The notes beneath the pieces were generated by a model that worked only from the letters and a program-made list of their open reading frames with translations, made no database searches and was not told the DNA's origin. This document shows, in pieces, positions 23,357 through 46,313 of a stretch of DNA of 64,000 nucleotides; positions within the stretch are counted from its first letter, which is position 1; each line of letters starts with the position of its first letter. A program made the translations under genes and the position numbers. The DNA comes from Myxocyprinus asiaticus (lineage: Eukaryota > Chordata > Actinopteri > Cypriniformes > Catostomidae), in NCBI RefSeq assembly GCF_019703515.2, contig NC_059348.1, positions 28,112,156 to 28,176,155 on the forward strand. The letters are read 5' to 3'.

Positions 23357-24100
23357 CTATTGCGCAGTCCCATGGTAGGTGAGGAGGTAGCTGTGAGGCT
23401 TGTAGGGGGCAGAAGACGTCCTGGAAGTGGGAGTAACAAGAAGGGATTTCAACAAGATTGGAACTGGCTGAGCTCTCAATTGTGGTAGTATTGAGATTGA
23501 GAGGAAGAGATCCCTTGACTGAGTTAAGGGGTTTGGAGTAGGTAGGTCAGGGAAACAGGTCGGAAAGCATTGAGAACCCCACTTCAGGACATCACCGGTA
23601 GACCAGGAGATGACTGGGGAATGAAGTATGAACCAAGGACGCCCCAAGACTATGTCAGCGGTGGAATTCTCCAGAACCAGTACGTTTATTTCTTCGTTGT
23701 GTAAGCATCCCACTTTAAGTTTGAATGGACCTACCCAGTGACGGATGTAACCCCTACCTACGTGTTTGCCATTTATTGTTTGGATCTTGAGGTTGGGGTC
23801 ACATGGCCATCTTTGGAGACGGAGCTGGTTGCAGAGCGTATCAGAGATGAAGTTGCCGGCTGACCCTGAGTCGAGAAGTGCGGGTACTGTGAAGGAAAAA
23901 ACAGAAGCAGTCAGCATTACATTAGTTAATAAAGGGGAGGAACAAACCCTGGGAATTTGTATGTGACTCACCAATGGGCGTAGAGGACGAATGGGACACG
24001 GTGAGATGATGTGTCCCTTACCACCACAGTACAAACACAACCGCAGGGTCAGCTGGCGTTGACGGTCTGCTGATGATAGCCAGAAAGCATCCATCTGCAT
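23357..24100 (-). pseudogene. Gypsy Gag zinc knuckle and aspartic protease
   Basis: A 247-codon minus-strand frame starts with a perfect CCHC knuckle (CLYCGGKGHIISPC) for RNA packaging. It continues into a retropepsin-like protease with the active-site triad in ALLDSGSAGNFIS and a later hydrophobic-Gly element (ADIVLGRPWF). Gag and Pol appear joined in one frame here, as is common in chromoviruses. Confidence 0.92.
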
Positions 24101-24130
24101 TACTTCACTGTCCGGTTCTGGAGTATGGGT

Positions 24131-24819
24131 TTAGGAGTGTTGTGATGAAACAGGTGGGAACTGTGAAGCGGGAAGCTCATCAAGGCAGGACCTCATTCTA
24201 TTTGCCACTCGGATGGAGAGCTGTATGAAGCGCTCAAGCCTCATGGAGTCATCAAAAGAAGAGAGATGCAACCGCAACCTTGGCTCGAGTCCCAGGCGGT
24301 AGATGGTTAGAAGAGCGGGCTCATTCCATCTGTTGGAGGCAACTAGGGTGCGGAATTTAAGGGCGTAATCGTTGATTGAACTCTTACCCTGACGAAGGTT
24401 GAACAGTTGTTCACAGACAGATGTATCCACAACCGGGCATCCAGACATTTCTCTGAAATGTTGGGTAAAACTATCGAGGGATTGGGTTACTGCGCTGTTT
24501 TGATCCCAGAGAGGTTGGGCCCACTGCATCGCTTGTCCTGTCAACAAAGAGATAATAGAAGCCACTTCAGCCTGCTCTGTGGGAAATCGTTGTGGCTACA
24601 TCTCAAGATCAAGCGAACACTGGGTCAAGAAGCCGCTGCAGTTTTCCGCCGATCCAGATTATGGCGCTGGGTTAACCATGGGACTGGCGGAATAGACCGA
24701 AGAAGGTATTGCGGAAGTGCCGGAGGTTATCGGTGGTGCTGTGGATCCATACAGTGAGTAAGTGCTCACCGGAATGCATCAACCAGCTCCTGGATGGGGT
24801 TCGGACCTGTTGGGTTCAT
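24131..24819 (-). pseudogene. Gypsy gag capsid region
   Basis: A start codon (24819-24817 on the minus strand, MNPTGPNPIQELVDAF) sits 22 bp inside the 5' LTR boundary. The next arginine codon is TGA, again fitting CGA decay. A clean 144-codon stretch (24131-24565) has the capsid pattern LTGQAMQWAQPLWDQ, LRQGKSSINDYALKFRTL and RLGLEPRLRLHL. It is not translatable as one protein. Confidence 0.9.
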
Positions 24820-24826
24820 GATTTTA

Positions 24827-24841
24827 GGCGGTCTGGTCTTC
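24827..24841 (-). other. Primer-binding-site region, self-priming type
   Basis: Directly inside the 5' LTR the minus strand reads GAAGACCAGACCGCC, not a tRNA-like TGG site. Nine bases (AGACCAGAC) are complementary to GTCTGGTCT near the predicted RNA 5' end in the LTR (25081-25089). This matches the self-priming arrangement known from Tf1-type elements. Confidence 0.6.
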
Positions 24842-25227
24842 TGTGACACCCAGACTTGGAGATGGCATTGAACCCAGAGGCGATGTATATTGAAACAAAC
24901 AAACAACGTCAGTGATTAACTGAGGTGAATTAAATATCAAACACAGAGTGGATATAAATAACAGAGACCTTGGGGAATCGTCGGAGTAGCGATGGAGCAG
25001 GAACCAGGAAGAGATAGCACTGGAATGACTTTGAGGAAGATCTCAGTGATAGCAGGTAAGTTAGTCTGTTTTCTGAATCGAGACCAGACGAAGAGTGAAA
25101 GGAGAATCAGGCTTTTATGTAGTGGAGCTGATTGATGCAGTGATGAGGGGCAGGTGCAGGTGATCAGTATTCAGGGGAGAGGGATGGTAGAATATTAGTG
25201 CTGGAAGTGTCTGGTAGATCCATGACA
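24842..25227 (-). repeat. 5' LTR of the gypsy element
   Basis: The 386-bp LTR runs TGTCATGG to TGTCACA on the minus strand. It has a TATA-like ACATAAAAGC (25111-25120) about 30 bases upstream of CTTCGTCTGGTCTC, the likely transcription start. Confidence 0.92.
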
Positions 25228-25238
25228 TACACCCCTGT

Positions 25239-25925
25239 TTAAATACTAGAGGCTGTGACATGGCATGGAGCAGGCCGAAGCGTGACATGGCATAGAGCAG
25301 ACTCAGGCATGGCGGTAACATGGCATGCAGCAAACTCAGGTTTGGCTGTGACATGGCATGGAGCCGACCCAGGTGTGGCTGTGACATGGCATGGAGCAGA
25401 CTCAGGCATGGCTGTGACATGGCATGGAGCAGACTGGGACTTGGCTGAGACATGGCATGGAGCAGACTGAAGCTTGGCTGTGACATGGCATGGAGCAGAC
25501 TGAGGTTCAGCTACCATGACGTGGCATTCTGGCTCGGCGACCATGACATGGGACTCTGGCTCGGCGGCCATGATGTGGCACTCTGGCTCGGCGGCCATGA
25601 CGTGGCACTCTGGCTCGGCGGCCATGACGTGGCACTCTGGCTCGGCGGCCATGACGTGGGACTCTGGCTCGTTATCCGCCTCCCCCACAGTGAAAGTTGA
25701 ACCACTTATCCGCAGGGCAAGGTCGATATATTGAGCCAGATTGAAGGTACTCCAACTGCCAGGCATCCAGGAGTGCACCGGCTCATTCAAGCCTGCACGA
25801 AAGAAGTGTTTGAGGGCAATCTCATTGAAGCCTACCTCGTCTGCCAGTATGCAGAAGTCCTCCACGTAATCTTCTATAGATCGCTTTCCTTGATGTAAAC
25901 GTATAACGATATCCGCTGGGTTCAT
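25239..25925 (-). CDS. Gag-like ORF with tandem peptide repeats, gag-only LTR element
   Basis: This intact minus-strand frame of 228 codons begins MNPADIVIRLHQGK just 18 bp inside the LTR at 25944. Residues about 7-85 are a gypsy capsid fragment (SIEDYVEDFCILADEVGF, ALKHFFRAGLNEPVHSWMPG) aligned with the middle of the neighbouring gypsy Gag. The N-terminal 100 or so residues of a normal Gag are absent. The C-terminal half consists of six 9-residue repeats (PECHVMAAE type, 27 bp each) followed by about eight 11-residue repeats (SAPCHVTAMPE type, 33 bp each). No knuckle, protease or RT follows. It is probably a non-autonomous derivative; expression is unknown. Confidence 0.75.
   Translation of the reverse strand: MNPADIVIRLHQGKRSIEDYVEDFCILADEVGFNEIALKHFFRAGLNEPVHSWMPGSWSTFNLAQYIDLALRISGSTFTVGEADNEPESHVMAAEPECHVMAAEPECHVMAAEPECHIMAAEPESHVMVAEPECHVMVAEPQSAPCHVTAKLQSAPCHVSAKSQSAPCHVTAMPESAPCHVTATPGSAPCHVTAKPEFAACHVTAMPESALCHVTLRPAPCHVTASSI
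25255..25680 (-). repeat. In-frame 33-bp and 27-bp minisatellites
   Basis: About eight 33-bp units (GTGACATGGCATGGAGCAG start, + strand) run from 25255 to about 25513. They are followed by six 27-bp units (TGGCACTCTGGCTCGGCGG core) to about 25670. Both periods are multiples of three, so several frames on both strands stay open. Those other frames are artefacts of the repeat. Confidence 0.95.
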
Positions 25926-25943
25926 TTTGTCGGTCAGGTATTC

Positions 25944-26446
25944 TGTAACGTAGGCTGGCAATGACAGGCAGAGGAAGACGATGATGATGTGAAGGGTAAG
26001 AACCCAAGTGCAGTTTATTCCATATATACGTGGTAAATCCAGAAACGTGCAACCAAAAAACTTGACTTGACACTAAACACAAACATGAGCATGAACATGG
26101 ACTTGACTTGATTTGATTTGATTTTACTTGACCTAAGCACGCCAGCACAAACAAACATACAAATAATACCTCACCCTGAACAATGGAAACACGAGACTTA
26201 AATACACGGACAAGGGAAACATCAACCAATGAACAGACAGAACTATAAACAAGATAACAAGACAATGACTATGAACCAATGACATAACAGAACTAATAAA
26301 AAGACTATGAACCAATAGGAACAAGACACATGAACATGGGAAACACATGACAATGAAACAGGAAATAACATGACAAAATAAAAGACATTAACACAAAACA
26401 TGACATGGAAACATGAACATGAACATGAACACCTCTAGACATGACA
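25944..26446 (-). repeat. 5' LTR of the gag-only element
   Basis: On the minus strand it begins TGTCATGTC and ends CGTTACA. A TATA-like TATTTAAG (about 26197-26204) and the AATAAA of GGAATAAACTGCAC (around 26010) mark U3, R and U5. Its partner LTR is not present on the far side of the gypsy insertion. The 5' leader that follows (GAATACCTGACCGAC) parallels that of the neighbouring gypsy. Minus-strand open frames in this stretch are not genes. Confidence 0.75.
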
Positions 26447-27151
26447 GGTACATCCATAGGCCATCTCTCTATAACCTCTGACCACAAACTTAAAGGCTAA
26501 AATGCAAAATATAATGTAGTGGCATAGTAGCAATCGACTAATAGGCCTAAATGTAAAATGTACTGATACAGCATCTCTTCTTTCCTTTATTTATATTTAT
26601 TTATAGAATTTGTATTTCCCAAGTCATTGAACCAGTTATAGCTTGTGTTTTGTTCACTTGTTTGCAGCCACATATTTTTGGGTCTTCAGTTCATTATCGT
26701 ACGTGCACAACTCGCTCCACGTAGTATAAAAACAGCTTCATTGAACGATGAAATCCCCACATTCCATTTGATGGAGGATGTCTAAAATGGCAACATGGAA
26801 ATGTGTGGGTGGATAGATGTGTCGGGATAAAAATAGCACAGCAGAATTCTTTATAAATATTCATGAATGGAGGGAAGAATCTGAGGCTACCTGCAGCTCT
26901 AAATATAGCGCTTCTGCATGGATCCCTTGCACAGAGACGGGCTATTAATAGCAGCACCACTCCAGAAGCATCTTTCTCTCTGAGTACAGAGGGACCTATA
27001 GGAGATTTAGCATTAAAGATGAGGGACGGAAGCTGAAACGAAGTGGAAGTGACAGCACAGCTATTTTTAGAGCTGAATGAGATGTCCCCTCATGGCCAGA
27101 GTGTACAGTAGTGGTTGTGTGTGTGTGTTTTATCCATTCAAATAAGTGCTG

Positions 27152-27196
<45 letters not shown>

Positions 27197-27374
27197 ATGC
27201 TTTATATCTATCGTTATTGCTTGCTGTCACATGAATAGGGTGCACTGCATTGATAATGTAATACAGTGTAAGAGACATCCTCATGCAACATCTGTGCAAG
27301 AAGTGAAGATGTGTGTACTGTACTTCATTCAGCTCTGGTCTTCATTCAGCTGGAAGAGCACTCCAGCTCACAAG
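26447..27374. other. Non-repetitive stretch with MEF2-type sites and a CT microsatellite
   Basis: Around 26690-27110 the DNA shows no transposon signature. It contains three sites fitting the MEF2 consensus: CTAAATATAG (26899-26908), CTATTAATAG (26942-26951) and CTATTTTTAG (27061-27070). A (CT)n run follows at 27154-27192. It is a candidate enhancer or unannotated exon region inside the probable pde4c first intron. Confidence 0.45.
27154..27192. repeat. (CT)n microsatellite
   Basis: This is an uninterrupted dinucleotide run of about 19 units. Confidence 0.95.
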
Positions 27375-28304
27375 TTGAAAGGGATAGTTCACCCAAAAAT
27401 GAAAATTCTCTCATTATTTATTCACCCTCATGATATCTCATGTGTGTATGTCTTTCTTCACCATAAAAAAATTTGAAGAGAAATAGAAAAATATCTTAGC
27501 TCAGTAGGTCCTTAAAATCAAGTGAATGGAGATTTCTCTTATGAAGTTCCACAAATCAGGCAGTCAGCATAAACTTCATCAATACGACTCCAGCGGTTAA
27601 ATTAACGTCTTCTAAAGCGATACGATCACCTTTGGTGCAAAAAAATATCAATATTTAAGTAATTTTTAACTATAATCCAAGATGAGGGTAAGCTTCACGA
27701 GAGGGTGAAGTCCAAGCTGTCTCTCATGTGACGTATTACCGTTGCCATGATACAGATGTAATCTCACGTTCTCCTCTCGTTGAGACATCCAGGATAATCA
27801 CACAAACGCACCATTGTGAGTAAAGAAACAGATAAATACAGATCTTAACCAAAACCAACCAAGCTGCTGTACAGCGTTCCTCCTTCTCACTTGTAAACAG
27901 CGCTGCTCTTCCAGCTGTGACGCACGTGCCTCATTTATCACGGTGTTTCAAATGCCAGTGTGATTACGTCACACGCTTCTAACCGGAAGCATGATTTAGA
28001 GTAAAAAAAAAAGAAAGTACTTGAATATTGATCTTTTTCAAACCAAAAGCTATCATGTCGCTTTAGAAGACATTGATTTAACAGCTGGTGTCGTATGGAT
28101 GACGTTTATGCTGACTTTGAGTTTTGGAGCTTCAAAAGAGAAATCGCCATTACCTTGCATTTTAAGGACCTACTGAGCTAAGATATTTTTCTATTTTTCT
28201 TCAAATGTGTTCTGCTGAAGAAAGAAAGTCATACACACCTGGGATATCATGAGGGTGAGTAAATAATGAGAGAATTTTCATTTTTGGGTGAACTATACTT
28301 TGAA
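27375..28304. mobile_element. GGGATAGTTCACCC-family element, long version
   Basis: The left end AAAGGGATAGTTCACCCAAA and the right end TTTGGGTGAACTATACTTTG are inverted. The interior (about 27650-27960) is longer than in sibling copies, with GCTTCACGAGAGGGTGAAG and a TGTGACGTATTACCG segment. There is no transposase frame. Confidence 0.85.
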
Positions 28305-28410
28305 TTAACTTTCATCACATGTATGTGGTTTCTTGGGTGAGTTGCATGGGAAACGGTCTAAAGGTGTTCTAGATGACATTATAAATGTCACAGAGCTTTC
28401 AAAGCACCCA

Positions 28411-29899
28411 TTAGAAAAAGGGATAGTTTGCACAAAAATGACAATTCTGTCATCATTTACTCACCCTCATGATGTTCCGATCCCATATGACTTTTTTTTC
28501 TGCACTCAAAAAAATGAAATGTTGGCTTTAACTAACTTTGATGTTTGTCAGCATGTTCCACGTAACTGAGTTGTTACATAGAAGTAACTCTATTGACTTC
28601 AAGAAACCCAAGTTAATTACATTTGATCATTCCAGTCCTATTTAGTTGAATCAAGTTAAAATATATACTTCTGTCCAAAACTATTAAGCGACTCATGTTG
28701 AATTATCCTAAATTCAAGATTCTCACTTTCACCCAATTGCAAACATTACGTCTTTGACTGAATGTCTTTGAACTTTGTTCATCCAATTACTTATATCCAT
28801 TTGAGTTGAGTAATATTCAGTCACGACAATCACTTTACATACTGAAGTTTCAAACAATCAACATGTAACTTTATTCCTCTATGCTTTCAATAGCACAGTA
28901 ATAATTCACTGGTCTAAGTATCATTGTCGAAGTGAATGTATTGCCTATCCTCAGCCTAGGCTCAAATTCTGCTCTTCACCATAATGGTAACCCCAAAACT
29001 CCAACGTAACAGAAGCTTTTCTAAATCTCAACATAACAAAACATTAAACACTAACAGTATCCTGAATTTAAATATTGCACAAAAACACATAACATAGCAC
29101 TTAATTTTAGCATTTACTTTCCCTATCAAGTCCTATGCAAAGCATGCTGGGGACTAGAAATCACCTGTCCATGGGCGTTTCCCAAACAGCATTTTTTGTG
29201 CCCTTGAAGGGCACTTCGGGAAGGGGAAGCCACTCGAAGAGTCATTCCAGACAAAAGTAAGAAAGCTTATTTTTTCACAAAGGGCCCTTTTGCAAGACAT
29301 TTAGTGAAAGGTACGTTCAAACTGTAATGCCATTTTCTCTTTAGAGAGCCTACATCAAGAGCTTTGTCCTTTGTAGTGAGTAGGGCATATGGATGATCAC
29401 TTTTGATTGGAATTTGCCCAATGTGTTTTCCATTTGCACATGGGCAAATTTAGCGCCACCTGTCGACCAGTGTGCAGTATTACAGAAGCAACACAACTCT
29501 GTTTCATTCACCCAACTGAAGATAGCTGTATAAATACAACAACTAAATTTTCTTATTTTCCTCAACACCATCTTTACACTTTTAATGTATATACATGACT
29601 GCATTATTTCGTTTCAACATAATTTACATGTTTTGGGCCAACAGCAGCCACGTTAAAAATTTTTTGAGTGTGTGGAACACAAAAGGAATATTAGTCTCAG
29701 TCACCATTGACTTTCACCATCTTTTTTCCATACAGTACAATGAATAAAAGTGATCAAGTGAATTGGTCACTGTGGCTGTCATTCTGCGTGACATCTGTTT
29801 TTGTGTTCCACAGAAGAAAGTAAGTCATACATGTTTGGAACAATATGAGGGTGATTAAATGATGACAGACTTTTAATTTTTGAGTGAACTATCTTTTAA
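28411..29899. mobile_element. GGGATAGTTCACCC-family MITE interrupted by a second element
   Basis: The outer ends AAAGGGATAGTTTGCAC and GAGTGAACTATCTTTTAA belong to the TTAA family. The two halves are separated by the insertion at 28503-29670. Joining 28502 to 29671 gives the normal family interior (TTTTCTG then TGGAACACAAAAGG). Confidence 0.8.
28503..29670. mobile_element. Nested DNA element with CACTCAAAAAA ends
   Basis: Terminal inverted repeats CACTCAAAAAA (28503-28513) and TTTTTTGAGTG (29660-29670) bound 1168 bp. The position inside another MITE shows it inserted later. No transposase frame is recognised, so it is non-autonomous. The superfamily is unassigned. Confidence 0.75.
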
Positions 29900-31020
29900 T
29901 GTGGGCCCATATAGTGGTAAACTATATGCAGTTTAAACGGTAAACAAAACTTAATACAGATTGCACATTCTAAAAACATTGCAGAATTTTGTTGTGCACT
30001 TGATCATAATTGGTCAAATCTCTATGAATTTCATTATTATGTGATAAATCATAACAACAGAGCCCAGAAACAATTCTCCAGTGTAATTTCCTTCTATGCA
30101 TCTAATTCACTATGGTTTTGTTGTTATCAGCAATGCAATTCATTTCTCGTTGTCCCAAATAAAAGATTAATCTTTTGCCCATTTGCTGGACTGTGTTACT
30201 TCACTACTTTACACTAACCCAAAAACACACTGAAGATGATTATCTTTATTAGTGATCCATGGCTGTCAAACAGAGGATGTCTAGCCACTGAATAATGAAA
30301 TATCCATGCAGTATAAGGTACATGTCAATTTTGTGCCAGTTTGATTGGGAATTGACATAACCTGAGGTTATTTTTAGCCCTCTCACATGCTCCCACGTCA
30401 TTGAGCCTTGGCTATTTTTAGCTCTGAATTCCTGCATCGCACTGACCTTGCAGAACTCATCCCATTCAAAGTTTTGCTGCTTTTGTGTCTCAGGAGGGCT
30501 TACCCACTCCACACAACCCAGATCTATCATTGAGACAGCCAGATTACCGCACTCAGGCTGTGGCTATAAAATGACAAAATCTTCTTATATTATTATTATT
30601 ATTATTATATTATTATTACTCATTCACTTTCGGCGTACCAGCATTACTAGATCTCTGCATTTTGTAAAGAGTCAATAGCTGTAGCGGTTTTGACGCTCTC
30701 TACCAGTGTTATTGTAATCATGAAGCTTGCTCCTTTTTGTGTGATCAGAATAAAAATTGGAAACACTTGTACTCACCAGGAAGTGTGATGCACTGGAATT
30801 GCCATAGTCACAGAAAAAGTTACAATAAACACAATAAAGATGTGAACACATTACAATCAGTGCACACTGCCATATACAATCCACAATAGCGAATAGACTA
30901 GAAACTTTAACTGTTACTTTAACTGGGGACGCATTCACAAAAGATCCATGAAATTCTTTTTAACTACTGTTTTCTTATTATCTAACTAAAGAAAAATGTT
31001 ACAAATATTTTGGACAACTT
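29900..31020. other. Gene-free stretch with a paired MEF2-type site
   Basis: It contains TTATTTTTAG (30368-30377) and CTATTTTTAG (30412-30421) within 54 bp, plus a TTA-rich microsatellite at about 30584-30620. The 30240-30560 part looks non-repetitive. No exon was recognised. Confidence 0.4.
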
Positions 31021-31300
31021 ATAGGAATAGTTCACCCAATTATGAAAATTGTCTCATAATTTACTCATCCTCATGCCATCCAAAGTGTGTATGACTTTCT
31101 TCAGCAGAACACAAATGAAGATTTTTAGAAAAATATTTCAACTCTGTAGGTCCATACAATGCAAGTGAATGGGTGCCAAATATTTGAAGCTCCAAAAAGT
31201 ACATATAACCATCATAAAAATAATCCATACAATTCCAGTGGTCTAATTAATGTCTTCTGAAGCAAAATTCTAGGTGTTTGTAAGAAAAATATCGATATTT
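31021..31300. mobile_element. Partial GGGATAGTTCACCC-family element
   Basis: The left end (GGAATAGTTCACCCAATTATG) and family interior are present. The interior then diverges toward the long version seen at 27375-28304 (TCTCACATGACGTAAGCG near 31357). No right end was found. Confidence 0.65.
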
Positions 31301-31971
31301 AAAAAATTGTTTACTAAAAATGTTCGGTTCCACAGCTGTGGAGCTCAAACTGCCTCTCACATGACGTAAGCGCGTAAGCCTCCTCTGCATACTGTAGATA
31401 TTCATACGTAGATACCTTATTAGCAGCTGTTTCTATGGATCGCTGTACTTTTTCGACATAAAAGCAGTTTATGAGCAAGGAGCTCAGTCTGAGGCATTTC
31501 CTCCACTCACTCACTTGCATTCAAACAGATTCAAACAGAGTTTGAATTTATGGAGATTACAGAGAATGTGATATGCAGTACTTTATGTCTAGCTCTGTCA
31601 TATTAACTCGCAAGGCTAGTGCTTACATCTGAATTGACGCAGAAAGAGAGTGTCTCCCTGCTCATTTGTGTGTACCCATTTTTATCAAGGTGTCAGTGAC
31701 CTTCTGTATCAGTTTAGGTCATTGGCACAGGGTGTGTGCTAAACGTACATGACCACAGTGGAGACAATGGGTACATCTTACCTGATTGGAGTGTAACAGG
31801 AAAAGTAACCAGTAATGTACAAAGCAAAGCATTCTAATACAGGTCTATAGAACTGTTACAAAATAATGTAACAATGTCAATTTGTAGGCCAACCCAGAAG
31901 GCGAATTCTCCATGAGTTCCCTGGGTTTTTAGAGTATCAATTTTCCAGCTATGACTAAAATAAGGGCTAAA
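31301..31971. other. Gene-free stretch upstream of the UCR1 exon
   Basis: The first part may be remnant interior of the preceding element. No exon was recognised. Confidence 0.35.
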
Positions 31972-32276
31972 AACATTACTTGAAAAGGCTTTCATGTTTT
32001 GTTCTACAACATAAATTACACACAGTCATACCTCAAACGTGAATTTTGAAGCCATTGTGTGCTTTTAAAACATACGTTGCTAACAAGTTGCTAGTTATGG
32101 ACTACAACGGTTATGTGACTTGCCAAGCATGTAAACTACCATCCTTGTGGTTGTTGAAGTCCTTATTTAGCAACTTACATTTTTAAAATACACTCTGGCT
32201 TCAAAATTCTTTTTTGAGGAAGGACTGTGTGTAATTTGTTGTAGAACAAAACAGGAAAGTATCTTTAAGTAATGTT
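31972..32276. mobile_element. Palindromic fold-back MITE
   Basis: The arms AACATTACTTGAAAAGG and TCTTTAAGTAATGTT are inverted. So are TTTTGTTCTACAACA and TTGTTGTAGAACAAAA, and TGAATTTTGAAGCC and GGCTTCAAAATTC. The whole 305 bp can fold into one hairpin. It ends about 180 bp before the UCR1 exon. Confidence 0.75.
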
Positions 32277-32457
32277 AATCAAAGACGTTATTTTACTCAT
32301 AAATAAAAAAATAAAAAACTGCAATTATAAAACTCATTTGAAACTCCTGATGGAACCCATGGCTCAAAAATGCTTATTCTTTTCCGAGTTTGAGGCATAC
32401 AAACTGAACGGCTCAGCTGTGTTAACCCTTTCTTTCTCTCTGTATTTCTTTTCACAG

Positions 32458-46313
<13,856 letters not shown>

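Larger units (their letters stand above)
20194..25227 (-). mobile_element. Ty3/gypsy chromovirus, degenerate, antisense
   Basis: This is a 5.03-kb LTR retrotransposon in minus orientation. It is bounded by LTRs (20194-20564 and 24842-25227) and the 5-bp target duplication TACAC (20189-20193 and 25228-25232). On the minus strand the order is gag, CCHC knuckle, protease, reverse transcriptase, RNase H, integrase and chromodomain, the order of the vertebrate chromovirus (sushi-like) lineage. A polypurine tract precedes the 3' LTR. Frames are broken by stops and frameshifts, several explicable as CGA to TGA transitions, and the RNase H lacks a catalytic glutamate, so the copy is dead. It inserted into the older gag-only element that continues at 25233-26446. 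Confidence 0.95.

Noticed and set aside
25255..25734. Several overlapping plus- and minus-strand proteins in the repeat block
   Set aside because: All are by-products of 33-bp and 27-bp repeats. Only the minus-strand frame continuous with a capsid domain is retained.
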